Below, piece after piece: positions 8,867 through 18,270 of a stretch of 64,000 nt of DNA. Source of the DNA: Muriicola soli. GTDB taxonomy: Bacteria > Bacteroidota > Bacteroidia > Flavobacteriales > Flavobacteriaceae. Position 1 is the stretch's first letter, and each line of letters begins with the position of its first letter. The DNA lies in the NCBI RefSeq assembly GCF_004139715.1, contig NZ_CP035544.1, positions 2,359,501-2,423,500 on the forward strand, read 5' to 3'. Below the pieces are notes generated by a model, which saw nothing but the letters and a program-made list of their open reading frames with translations, ran no database searches and was not told the DNA's origin. The translations under genes and the position numbers were made by a program.

Positions 8867-10222
8867 TTAAAGTTCTACGTTTAAAAGTTGACCCGTTAGC
8901 TGAAGGAGTTGCAATTCTGCAAGCTTAGCATCGTATTTTGCAAGATTCTTGTTCGTAAGGGCATTCAGGAGGTTGATCTGTGCCTGTCGGAATTCTATGG
9001 AAGTGATCCGACCCAATTGAAACTGTTCCCTGGATCGATCAAAGTTATTCTCATTAGTGATCACGTTTTGCTCCTGTATGGCGTAGATATTTAGTCTGTT
9101 CTCATAAAAATCCAAAGCATTGAGGATATCCCTGTCTACCTCGAGCTCTACTTGTTTTTTAAGTAATTCCTGATTCTTAAAAGCGATTTTAGCATTCTTT
9201 ACCCGAACCGCTGTTCCACCGCCGTCAAAGAGATTCCAGGTTAACCGAGCCCCTAAATTAAGATTATAGGTAGTATTATTAACGCCTGGGAAGAAGGCCG
9301 AGGCGGCACTTTGATTGAGATTCCATCCGTAAGACCCTGTAAGGCCAATATTTGGTAAATATCCACTTCTACTCACCTTGATGTCATAATCATTGATCAT
9401 CAAGTTTTTCTCAGTTTGTAGGATGGCAACGTTATTCTGTTTTGCCTGTGAAACATATTCATCCAGTTTCAGACTCGGGATAAAGGTCACCACCGTATCT
9501 ACTTCAAAAACTTCATTTAAACTCTGGTTGAGGACTACGTTGAGGTCTCTTTTGGTGTTAGCTAGTTGTTGTTTTGCATTAAGTAGATTGATACTGTCAT
9601 TAGTAACATCAACCTGGGCGTTTAAAATATCTAACTTTGTATTTTGCCCGTATTCAAAAGCGTACTCTGCTCTTGTAATCCTGTCCTTGGAAATCTCCAA
9701 AGCCTGTTTAAAGACATAGACATTCTCCGTTAAACGAGCCACTTCAAAGTACACGCTCAACAGCTGGAGTATAGTATTTTCAATTGTTTCCCTGGCCTGT
9801 AGCTCTGATAGCTGATACTGTTCCTTCAGGCTTTTGTAATTATAGAATCGCCCAAGGCCGTCAAATAGGGTATAATCTAAGGTAAGGCCCGAATCATATC
9901 GCTGTGCCTCAGCCTGGTCGATGATCACATCTGGTCTCGGGTCTCCGTTTTCGAGAAATTGGCCCGGGAATTCAATGGTGGAGTCATCCCTATTGTAGGA
10001 TGCCCCAGCACTTGCTGAAAGAACGGGAAGAAAACCTGAATTCAGGATACTTTGGTTATTGTCAGCAATCTCTACTTGGTTTCTGGCCACCTGAATCCCA
10101 AAGTTATTCTCAAGTGCCAGATTAACCGCTTCCTGTTTGGAAAGGGCAGGTTCCTGAGCACTTAGTTGTAATGCTCCAATAATCGATATCAGGAGCAGGA
10201 AGGTGAGGTAACTTCTTTTCAT
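8867..10222 (-). CDS. TolC-family outer membrane efflux protein
   Basis: A 451-residue protein with a signal peptide (about 1-22) and two long coiled-coil/beta-barrel repeats of the OEP type, rich in Gln, Asn and Leu heptads. It would form the outer-membrane channel of a tripartite pump. Its ATG overlaps the TAA of the RND gene by one base (TAATG), which indicates translational coupling. The order adaptor, RND, TolC on the minus strand is a complete tripartite efflux operon. Confidence 0.92.
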   Translation of the reverse strand: MKRSYLTFLLLISIIGALQLSAQEPALSKQEAVNLALENNFGIQVARNQVEIADNNQSILNSGFLPVLSASAGASYNRDDSTIEFPGQFLENGDPRPDVIIDQAEAQRYDSGLTLDYTLFDGLGRFYNYKSLKEQYQLSELQARETIENTILQLLSVYFEVARLTENVYVFKQALEISKDRITRAEYAFEYGQNTKLDILNAQVDVTNDSINLLNAKQQLANTKRDLNVVLNQSLNEVFEVDTVVTFIPSLKLDEYVSQAKQNNVAILQTEKNLMINDYDIKVSRSGYLPNIGLTGSYGWNLNQSAASAFFPGVNNTTYNLNLGARLTWNLFDGGGTAVRVKNAKIAFKNQELLKKQVELEVDRDILNALDFYENRLNIYAIQEQNVITNENNFDRSREQFQLGRITSIEFRQAQINLLNALTNKNLAKYDAKLAELQLLQLTGQLLNVEL

Positions 10223-13200
10223 TAATCTGTTTCTTCTGTTTCGACCTGCTTTTTCTTATTTCGCCTCGATTTAAGCTCTGGTATTACCGGTACTTTACCG
10301 TTGGTCGCCATGTCTAGTTTCTCTTTGAGTTTTGATTCCTGAACCTGCTCCTTAATTACACGCTCTACAGCTTCCTTTTCTACTTTTTCACCTGTTTTCA
10401 GCCAGGCAATATTGGCTTTGGCGGTGTTGATAGAAGAAAGAAGTAAAGGCAATAATAAAAGGGTAAGAACCGTGGCGATTCCTATTCCATAGGAGATAGA
10501 TATTGCCATAGGTTTCAGGAACTGTGCTTGCCTGCTTTTCTCCAGCAAGAGCGGAGCCAGTCCGGCTATGGTAGTCAGAGAGGTCAGAAATATTGCCCTG
10601 AACCTCGATTTACCCGCTTCGTACAAAGCATCATCAAACTTCATTCCCGCCCTTAAATACGAATTGAATTTACCGATCAGGACCAGTCCGTCATTCACCA
10701 TAATTCCTATCAAAGCAATTATCCCAAGGGCAGAAAGTACATTTATAGGGAAGCCGTGAATATAATGGCCCCAGGCAACCCCAATGACACTGAACGGGAT
10801 CATGGATAAGAGGATAACTGGCTGACTATACGAACGAAAGGTGAAGGCGATCACCGCGAAGATCAGGAATAGCACCACCGGAAACACCTTGTTTGCAGAA
10901 CTGGAAAGTTTTTGCGCCTCCCGGTTCTGTCCTTCATAGGAAACGGACAAGGCAGGATATTTAGCCAGTAGATCAGGGATAAAATTTCTTTGTACATCCA
11001 AAAGTATATCCGTAGCACTCTCGTTTGGATTTTCCAGATCAGCCTCTACCCTAATTTCTCGTTGTCCATCTAAATGACTGATAGATTCGTCACCCCTGGC
11101 AATAGAATACGTGGCGATTTCAGAAAATGGTACCCGCTGCCCGGTTGGGGTGAGTATCCTCATGTCATCCAGGTCTGAGATTGATGATCTGTTCGATTTA
11201 TCGTAACGCACCCACACTCTGATCTCGTCTTGCCCTCTTTGGAATCGCTGGGCCTGAACTCCAAAAAATCCTGACCTAACCTGACTCATAACTTCCTGCA
11301 GGTTCAGGCCTAAAGCGTAGGCGTTTTCCTTTAGTTCTATATCCAGTTCCTTGATGCCTTCCGGATCTGTATCTGTTATATCCCGTAATTTTGAATTGCC
11401 CTCCAGGTAGGCGCGTAATTCTTCTTTGGCATCTTCCAGTTGTTTATTGTCATTCCCTAAAAGAGCAATGGATACCGGACTTCCTCCAAAATTACCTCCT
11501 GATCCAAAAGTAAGTCGCTCAACCCCGTAAACTTCGCCAACCTCTTCCCTAATGGCATTGGTGATTTCTGGAGAGGGAAAATCGCGTTCCTCACCCGGCA
11601 GAAGATTTACACTGAGAGAAGCCTTATTATTACCGGGGCCCACTCGTTTAATTATATTTTCAACGACTTGCAAATTGCCGGTTTGCCTTGCCGTAAAATC
11701 GTCATTTACCCTCCAGGCAGCGGCCTCCACCCTGGAAATAATATCATCGGTGATCTCCGGATTTGTTCCTTCCGGCATGAGAAGATCTATACTCACCCTG
11801 TCACTGGCTACACTGGGAAAGATGGTCACCCTAACAATACCTGACATAATAGAGGCTACGGTGATGACCAGCAGGCTCGTAAAAATCGAAAAGCTGATAA
11901 ATCTGTGATTAAGAACAAAATGTAAGGCCGGACTGTATAGTTTATCCCGCAGATAACTCATCACCCTGTCTCCCACTTTGTTGAACGTCCGGAGTTTGGT
12001 AAGGAATCTATCGATCCCTTTCTGGTTTGCTAATTCCTCAGGACTCTGGCGTACCAGGGCCTTGGAATGGGCAATATGAGCCGGGAGAATAATCAGGGCT
12101 TCAAATAATGACACGATCAAGGTCAGAATCACTACGGTAGAAACCTCCCCAAAAAACTCACCAATCCGACTATCTAAAAACAGGAAGGTAGAAAAGGCAA
12201 GGATAGTTGTAATAATCGCAGATAGAATCGGTGGAATCACTTCCATGGTCCCGTCTATAGCAGCCTGAACCGGAGATTTTCCTTTTTCGTAGTGTTGATA
12301 TATGTTTTCCGAGATCACAATACCATCATCTACCAGTATCCCTATGACAATGATCATCCCAAACAAGGAGAGGATGTTGATCGTAACCGAAAACATTCCT
12401 GCAAAAATGAACATTCCGAGAAACGAAATCGGCAGGCCAAAGGCCACCCAGAAAGCGAGTCGGGTATTCAGGAAAAACGAAAGAAAAATAAGGACTAAAA
12501 GTATCCCTATCGCACCGTTCTCTATAAGTAAGGCCGTCCTTTGCTTTAGAGAAATTGAAGCGTCTGAAACAACGTCTAACTTAACATTATTATGCGTGGC
12601 GTTGTAATTCTCTATGTAGGCGTTTATTTTTTCCGCCGTAGGAATAAGATCCTCGCTGTTGGTATTACTTACCTGAACATTTACAGAAAGGTTGCCATTG
12701 AAATAGGATACATTGGGCGTTTCGGAGAAGCGATCCCTGACTTCCGCAACATCACTAAGTCGAATGATATTCCCCGAAGCATCGGAACGAACAACAAGGT
12801 TGTTTAATTCATCCCCGTAATACGATCGGTTTTTGGCCCTAATCAGGTAATCTTCCTGCTCAGTCTTAATCTCACCTCCGGTAGATAATATATTGCTTCT
12901 GCCAACTGCCTGTGCCACTTCCTGAAAACTGAGATTGTAAGCGAGAAGATCGCTTTCTCTTACGGCAATTTCTATTTCCTCTTCAGGATAACCTGAGATC
13001 TCAATCTGTGAAATACCGTCCATCGCCCTCAGATCGTATTCAATCTTACGCGTTATCTGTTTGAGATTGGCCAAAGAAATTCCCTTTCCATTTACAGCAA
13101 AACTGATCGTCGGTCTTATGGATTCCTGTTTAGCCACCACCAGGGGTTCCATCCCACCGGGAAAGTTCGGAACGCGGTCTACTGCATTTTTAACCTCGGT

Positions 13201-13518
13201 AAGAATCACATCGATATCTTCATCAGAATCGATTTCTACGGTAATACTTCCCCCATTCTCCCTGGATGTGGAAGTCACCCTTTCAATCCCTACAAGACCC
13301 TTGAGGTTGTCCTCAATTTTTAATACCACACCTTCTTCTATCTCCAGAGGTGCTGCGCCAGGGTAGTTGACACTTATAGTTATCGTCTGAGAATCAATGA
13401 GCGGAAAAAAAGAAGATCGCATTCGCAAAGCCCCCACGATTCCAAATACCACAAATGCCAGGATGAACACATTTACTGCGACATCAAACCGTATGAAATA
13501 ACCAATGATTTTGCGCAT
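10222..13518 (-). CDS. Efflux RND transporter permease subunit (HAE1/AcrB-like)
   Basis: A 1098-residue inner-membrane proton-driven pump of the AcrB/MexB superfamily. It has an N-terminal helix, two large periplasmic loops, and two groups of membrane helices (about 335-560 and 880-1035). The transmembrane segment GILVDDGIVISENIYQ carries the DD pair of the proton relay and is matched by VNDGLVLIGKF in the second half. A charged cytoplasmic tail of about 60 residues follows the last helix. It starts one base after the adaptor stop and overlaps the TolC gene. Substrate (drug, dye, detergent or lipid) is unknown. Confidence 0.93.
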   Translation of the reverse strand: MRKIIGYFIRFDVAVNVFILAFVVFGIVGALRMRSSFFPLIDSQTITISVNYPGAAPLEIEEGVVLKIEDNLKGLVGIERVTSTSRENGGSITVEIDSDEDIDVILTEVKNAVDRVPNFPGGMEPLVVAKQESIRPTISFAVNGKGISLANLKQITRKIEYDLRAMDGISQIEISGYPEEEIEIAVRESDLLAYNLSFQEVAQAVGRSNILSTGGEIKTEQEDYLIRAKNRSYYGDELNNLVVRSDASGNIIRLSDVAEVRDRFSETPNVSYFNGNLSVNVQVSNTNSEDLIPTAEKINAYIENYNATHNNVKLDVVSDASISLKQRTALLIENGAIGILLVLIFLSFFLNTRLAFWVAFGLPISFLGMFIFAGMFSVTINILSLFGMIIVIGILVDDGIVISENIYQHYEKGKSPVQAAIDGTMEVIPPILSAIITTILAFSTFLFLDSRIGEFFGEVSTVVILTLIVSLFEALIILPAHIAHSKALVRQSPEELANQKGIDRFLTKLRTFNKVGDRVMSYLRDKLYSPALHFVLNHRFISFSIFTSLLVITVASIMSGIVRVTIFPSVASDRVSIDLLMPEGTNPEITDDIISRVEAAAWRVNDDFTARQTGNLQVVENIIKRVGPGNNKASLSVNLLPGEERDFPSPEITNAIREEVGEVYGVERLTFGSGGNFGGSPVSIALLGNDNKQLEDAKEELRAYLEGNSKLRDITDTDPEGIKELDIELKENAYALGLNLQEVMSQVRSGFFGVQAQRFQRGQDEIRVWVRYDKSNRSSISDLDDMRILTPTGQRVPFSEIATYSIARGDESISHLDGQREIRVEADLENPNESATDILLDVQRNFIPDLLAKYPALSVSYEGQNREAQKLSSSANKVFPVVLFLIFAVIAFTFRSYSQPVILLSMIPFSVIGVAWGHYIHGFPINVLSALGIIALIGIMVNDGLVLIGKFNSYLRAGMKFDDALYEAGKSRFRAIFLTSLTTIAGLAPLLLEKSRQAQFLKPMAISISYGIGIATVLTLLLLPLLLSSINTAKANIAWLKTGEKVEKEAVERVIKEQVQESKLKEKLDMATNGKVPVIPELKSRRNKKKQVETEETD

Positions 13519-13519
13519 T

Positions 13520-14671
13520 TTATGGAAGTTGATTGAAATTGGTAGCAGAAGCCATATTAGTGGTGTCCCTGTACGTTTTCACAACCATACCGGCGTAAGC
13601 ACCGGGTACGGGCCTGGATAATATTACAGTACCATCCTCAATATCGTTCAGAACTGCAGTCTTATCGGAAAAATAAACCGGCCTAACAGTCAGTACGTCC
13701 AAAATACTATCCCGGACGATAAAGATTTCCTTCTGGTCATTTAATAACTTCCTGGAAATTTCGAATGCATTTTCTTCACTTCGACCTTCTATCCTCGCTT
13801 CCAGATACATGCCTTCCTTAACACGGGGATCTTCCACATCAATAAAAACAGAAACGGTCTGAGACTCCTGATTAACTGAGGCATTGATCCTCGCCACCTT
13901 CCCCACAAAATCCTGAGTCCCTTCCAGGTTTTTCAGGTCTACTTCTTCCCCAACCTTGAGAAAGTCGCTGTAAGACTTATTTACAGCTACCTGCAGTTCA
14001 TAAATCTTTGGGTTGATGAACTCACCCAGTTTCTGGCCCGGGCGTATAAGACTACCTTCGGTTACCAATGCTTCTGTGAGAACTCCGTTAAACGGGGCCC
14101 TTAAAATATATTTCGACAACCTTCTTTCGAGGTTTTTAACGTTGTAATAGGTAGTCACTATGTTCCTTCCGCTGATAAAATACCGCTCTTTTTCTGTGGT
14201 GATCTCAGGGAGTTCCGGCGTTCTGTTTTCAAGGTCGAATCCCGAAAGGTAAGCCTGCCACTTCGGGTACACCTCAGGATAGTCTAAACGCAGATCGGGC
14301 ATAGCTGCTGTAATGAGATTGTAGAGATTACTTTTCGCACTCTGCACCGAGGCCGCGTATTCATCGGCATCAATTCGCATCAGAATTTCTCCGGTTCTGA
14401 AAGCCTGGCCAGGTTTAAACGGATAAGCGCTATATCTGAAGATTCCCTGCACTTCAGAATAAAGTTCAACTCTTTCTTTCGCAGCGAGGTTTCCGTTAGC
14501 AGGAATAACTATGGGAATTGTACTATTGACAACAGTATCTACGAACACCGTTTTAATTTCTTTGGGCGCTGAGGGCCTTTTAACCTCTTCTGCAGATACA
14601 AGCAGATAAGCCACGTAAATGGCCAGGGCCAAAATAACTACTCCGAGGGAGTAGAGGATCGTTTTTCTCAT
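13520..14671 (-). CDS. Efflux RND transporter periplasmic adaptor subunit
   Basis: A 383-residue membrane-fusion protein of the HlyD/AcrA type. An N-terminal signal anchor (about 1-25) is followed by a split lipoyl domain (RVELYSEVQGIF; YILRAPFNGVLTEALVTEGS), a short helical hairpin and beta-barrel segments. It links the RND pump to TolC. It is the first gene of the minus-strand efflux operon; a TAnnTTTG-type -7 element lies about 30 bases upstream. No regulator gene is adjacent. Confidence 0.92.
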   Translation of the reverse strand: MRKTILYSLGVVILALAIYVAYLLVSAEEVKRPSAPKEIKTVFVDTVVNSTIPIVIPANGNLAAKERVELYSEVQGIFRYSAYPFKPGQAFRTGEILMRIDADEYAASVQSAKSNLYNLITAAMPDLRLDYPEVYPKWQAYLSGFDLENRTPELPEITTEKERYFISGRNIVTTYYNVKNLERRLSKYILRAPFNGVLTEALVTEGSLIRPGQKLGEFINPKIYELQVAVNKSYSDFLKVGEEVDLKNLEGTQDFVGKVARINASVNQESQTVSVFIDVEDPRVKEGMYLEARIEGRSEENAFEISRKLLNDQKEIFIVRDSILDVLTVRPVYFSDKTAVLNDIEDGTVILSRPVPGAYAGMVVKTYRDTTNMASATNFNQLP

Positions 14672-14702
14672 TAGGTGTTGGTAACTATGGTTAAATGAAG
14701 GA

Positions 14703-14710
14703 CAAAACTA
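14703..14710 (-). promoter_or_regulatory. Candidate -7 element for the efflux operon
   Basis: On the minus strand this reads TAGTTTTG, a full match to the Bacteroidota TAnnTTTG -7 element, 31 bases before the adaptor ATG. I see no clear TTTG at -33, so confidence is moderate. Confidence 0.45.
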
Positions 14711-14780
14711 TCGATTTGTTAAGTTGGGCTGAGTTAAATAAAACCTAAAGTGTTAAAATCCACTTCCCTGATAATCAATA

Positions 14781-14808
14781 AAAAAGAGGTGTAAGTACAC
14801 CTCTTTTT
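14781..14808 (-). terminator. Intrinsic terminator after the LRR gene
   Basis: A perfect 13-bp stem (14781-14793 with 14796-14808) around a two-base loop, with A- and T-runs at its outer ends. It lies 25 bases after the LRR gene stop and shields the efflux operon from read-through. Confidence 0.85.
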
Positions 14809-14833
14809 CGACAGCTAACCAACTTAAAATTGA

Positions 14834-15724
14834 CTATTTATGATCAGGATCAATATCCTGATCGTTAAATTTCGTATCTACCACACGGGTTTTCTTAAAG
14901 TCGATCTCCTTAAAGTTCAACTTAGCATCTTTTTTGTCGTAATCAAAGACCAGGAATTGTTTTGTATTCATCCCTTCCAGATTCTTGAGGGAATTGAATT
15001 TATTGTTTTGTATCTGCAGGATTTCCAGCCTGGCTAACTGACTGAATTCTCTAGGAATCTCCCCGTCCAATTGATTATTAGCAAGGATGAGTTCTTTGAG
15101 TTCTACCAATTGTCCGAATTGTCTGGGAATAGATCCTTCGAGCGTGTTCTCAAAAAGTCCAAGGCTTTCCAAATTGGTCAATTTCCCCAATGCTTCGGGA
15201 ATTGCTCCTTTAAGGTTATTACTAGAAAGATTAAGTATCCTCAATCGGCTTAACTGCCCCATACTTTCAGGGATACTTCCTGAAAAGAAGTTATTAAATG
15301 CTGTTAATTCTTTCAGGTTGGTTAAATCGCCAAGAGATTCGGGCAACTCACCTTTAAACCTGTTCATCTCTATTTTAAGTACCTCGAGCTTCTCCATTTG
15401 AGCTATTGTCTCAGGTAATTCACCTGTAAGCCCATTAAAAGCTAGATTGAGCACTTTGAGATGAGATAACTTAGACAGTGATACCGGCAGAGTACCCTTG
15501 AGATTATTCCTGAACAAGTTGATTTCCACTACATGACCATCTGCTACCTTTACCCCATACCAGGTTTCAACCGGGGAGGATAAATCCCAGGTTTTCACCC
15601 ATTCTTGTCCGTTAGTACTTTCGTAAAGATCCTGAAGGGCTTTAAATTCTCCTTTTGAAACCTTTGCGGTCGCCAGGAAGCTAAAGCTCAACATGAACAG
15701 GGAAAGGAATAGTGTTTTTTTCAT
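14834..15724 (-). CDS. Secreted leucine-rich repeat protein
   Basis: A 296-residue protein with a signal peptide (MKKTLFLSLFMLSFSFLATAK) and about eight 24-residue leucine-rich repeats of the plant-specific type (LxxLxxLxLxxNxLxGxIPxxLGxL) between about residues 65 and 255. The N-terminal cap YESTNGQEWVKTWDLSS is typical of bacterial and algal relatives. Such proteins usually bind proteins or glycans at the cell surface. The start at 15724 was preferred to 15748 because the signal peptide begins there. No type IX sorting domain is seen. Confidence 0.85.
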   Translation of the reverse strand: MKKTLFLSLFMLSFSFLATAKVSKGEFKALQDLYESTNGQEWVKTWDLSSPVETWYGVKVADGHVVEINLFRNNLKGTLPVSLSKLSHLKVLNLAFNGLTGELPETIAQMEKLEVLKIEMNRFKGELPESLGDLTNLKELTAFNNFFSGSIPESMGQLSRLRILNLSSNNLKGAIPEALGKLTNLESLGLFENTLEGSIPRQFGQLVELKELILANNQLDGEIPREFSQLARLEILQIQNNKFNSLKNLEGMNTKQFLVFDYDKKDAKLNFKEIDFKKTRVVDTKFNDQDIDPDHK

Positions 15725-15795
15725 TATATATTTCTTTTCAACATACATCCTGTTGACTTACAACAAATCTGATAAATGAATTAAGAATTACCCTA

Positions 15796-15803
15796 CAAAT
15801 ATA
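15796..15803 (-). promoter_or_regulatory. Candidate -7 element for the LRR gene
   Basis: On the minus strand this reads TATATTTG, a full TAnnTTTG match 72 bases before the LRR start. No clear -33 TTTG is visible. Confidence 0.4.
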
Positions 15804-15915
15804 GTTGAAAGTAGAGATTAGTAACTTATTTTTCCGACGAACGGCTCTAATTTGTTGTGAAACCCTGAAATTTTGTTGTCAAACAAAAAGTGGATTACAA
15901 AATACCTCTGCCGCC

Positions 15916-17821
15916 TTAGTCTTCAAGCTGTAGGGTAAGTTCTTCCCATTGCTCCATAAGCGATTCGAGCTGTTTTTTCTTTTTTTGGTACTGATCAAAA
16001 AAATTGGGCTGGGCTATGGTTTGGTCATAGTTCATCAGCAGATCGTGATCGATCTCCGAAATTTCCTTTTCCAGACCACTTATTTTACTTTCTACCTGAC
16101 TCAGCTTATTCTTCAGGGTTTTTAATTTTTTCTGATCCCGATAAGGTTTCTGAGACTTTTCTGCGGGCTTTTCATTTTTCTTCTGTTCCGATTTCTTTTC
16201 GATAGCCCTGAAATCATTTGCTTTTCGTTCCTCAAGAAAATAATTGATGTCTCCCAGGTACTCCTTGATCTTCCTGTCCTTAAATTCGTAGACCCTATTG
16301 GTAAGCCCCTGTAGAAAATCCCTGTCGTGAGAGACCACGATCAAGGTCCCCTGAAAATTGATCAGGGCTTGTTTTAATACGTTCTTTGATGCAATATCCA
16401 GATGGTTGGTAGGTTCATCCATCACCAGGACATTGAAGGGCTGCAATAGCATTTTAGCCAGTGCCAGCCTGTTGCGTTCACCCCCCGAAAGTACCTTGAC
16501 GTATTTCTCCACTTCATCTCCGCTAAAGAGAAAGGACCCCAAAATGTCCCTTACCTTGCTTCGGTTGGTCTCATTGGCCGCATCAATCATGGTATCGAGT
16601 ACCGTTTTATTCCCTTCGAGGTATTCGGCCTGATTCTGGGCGAAATAACCAATTTGCACATTGTGCCCCAATTTAAGCTGCCCCTGGTAATCGATCTCTT
16701 CCACCATTATTTTAGCCAGGGTGGTCTTGCCCTGCCCATTCTGACCTACAAATGCCGTTTTGCTATCGCGTTCAATAAGCAGGTTAATATCATTCAAAAC
16801 CTCCTTATTACCATAGTGTTTGGTAATCCCATTCATTTCGGCAACCACCTTCCCCGGAGTAACGGAAACAGGAAAACTCAGTTTTAAAACGCTTTATCTG
16901 TTTGATCCACTTCAATTCGGTCCATCCGATCTAGCTTCTTGATCAGGGATTGAGCCATGGATGCTTTTGAAGCCTTGGCCCGAAACTTCTCTATGAGTCG
17001 CTCTGCCTGTTGTATTTCCCTTTCCTGATTTTTCTGTGCATTGAGTTGCTGCTCCCTGATCTCTTCGCGAAGCACGAGAAATTGGGAATAGGGCTTGTTG
17101 TAGTCATAAATGCGACCCAGGGAGATCTCTATCGTACGGTTGGTGACATTGTCTAGGAACATTTTATCGTGCGAAACAATTACAACTGCCCCAGGAAAAT
17201 TTGTAAGGAATTGTTCGAGCCAGATGATCGACTCAATGTCGAGGTGGTTGGTAGGCTCATCGAGTAAAAGAACATCGTTGCTCTGCAATAAGAGCTTGGC
17301 CAATTCAATCCGCATTCGCCAGCCGCCGGAAAAGGTATTGGTCTTTTTATTAAAGTCTTCCCGCTTAAAGCCTAATCCAAGAAGGATTTTCTCTGTTTCG
17401 CCCTGATAATTGTATCCCCCAGGATCTCATACCGGTGCGTATAGTCGTTCAGATCCACCATCAATTGATGATATCCCTCACTTTCGTAATCTGTGCGTTC
17501 TGCCAGTTGCTCATTGATATGTGCCAGACCGGCTTCTACTTTCTGCAATTCTTTGAATGCCTTGTAGGCCTCTTCCAATACGGATTGTCCCTCCTCAAAC
17601 TCTATATCCTGTCTGAGAAATCCGATACGCAGTTCCTTGTCTGAAGCTAAGGTGCCTGTATCGGGAGCTACGTCCTTTGCCAGCAATTTCAGCAGCGTAG
17701 ATTTTCCCGCTCCGTTTTTTCCTATGAGTCCGGCCCGGTCTCCCGGGTTAAGGCGAAAGGATATCTCCTCAAAGAGAATTTCCCCTGAGAATGAAACAGA
17801 AAGATTGTGGACGTTTAACAT
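15916..17821 (-). CDS. ABC-F family ATP-binding protein, two frameshifts
   Basis: A duplicated-ATPase protein of the ABC-F type (ribosome-associated translation factors, no membrane domain), restored length about 635 residues. The first domain has Walker A GKNGAGKST, signature SGGWRMR and LLLDEPTNHLD. A basic linker (KFRAKASKASMAQSLIKKL) follows, then the second domain with GQNGQGKTT, LSGGERNRLALAKM and VMDEPTNHLD, and a coiled-coil C-terminal tail. As written, three frames carry it. One base is missing from a five-G run (minus strand) at 17416-17420, and one near 16887. The start MLNVHNLSV at 17821 is the family start. Both losses are more likely sequence errors than decay. Confidence 0.88.
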
Positions 17822-17860
17822 GAATGTAACCCGGTTTACAGTGTATCGATGACAAAAAAG

Positions 17861-17868
17861 TATCTTTG
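17861..17868 (+). promoter_or_regulatory. Promoter -7 element for the DUF983 gene
   Basis: TATCTTTG fully matches TAnnTTTG. A TTTA that could serve as -33 lies at 17834-17837, 23 bases upstream. The predicted transcript would start about 10 bases before the ATG at 17884. Confidence 0.55.
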
Positions 17869-17883
17869 CCAAAAGTTTTGCAA

Positions 17884-18270
17884 ATGTTTAAAAAAGGAAG
17901 CAAACTCTACAGCATTTTAACAGGAAGTTGCCCAAAGTGCCATATGGAAAGTATGTACAAGGTGCAGAATCCATACCTCATAGGATCTATTTTTGAAATG
18001 AACGAGCGATGTTCACATTGCAAGACAAAGTACAAAATAGAACCTTCCTTTTTTTACGGCGCCATGTATGTGAGTTATGCCGTTGGTATTGCTTTTGCGA
18101 CGGCGGCTTTTGTGATTGCCTTTCTTATATTCGAAGCCAGCCTGCTCCATACTTTTATCAGCATCGTAATTACACTTATTGTATTTCTCCCGGTCATCAT
18201 CCGTCTCTCCAGGAATATCTGGATCAATATATTTATGAATTACGATCCCAAGGCAGTAGTTGAGTCTTAG
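17884..18270 (+). CDS. DUF983 family membrane protein
   Basis: A 128-residue protein with an N-terminal zinc-ribbon-like part (CPKC at about residues 17-20 and CSHC at about 44-47) followed by two membrane helices (about 60-82 and 85-107). This matches DUF983, a family of unknown function. The ATG at 17884 was chosen over an in-frame TTG at 17866, which overlaps the -7 element. Its TAG overlaps the convergent FAD oxidoreductase stop. Confidence 0.85.
   Translation: MFKKGSKLYSILTGSCPKCHMESMYKVQNPYLIGSIFEMNERCSHCKTKYKIEPSFFYGAMYVSYAVGIAFATAAFVIAFLIFEASLLHTFISIVITLIVFLPVIIRLSRNIWINIFMNYDPKAVVES

Noticed and set aside
15876-15894. A/T-rich hairpin (TTTTGTT with AACAAAA) between the ABC-F and LRR genes
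   Set aside because: All but two pairs are A-T, the loop is short and no GC stem exists, so I do not call it a terminator.
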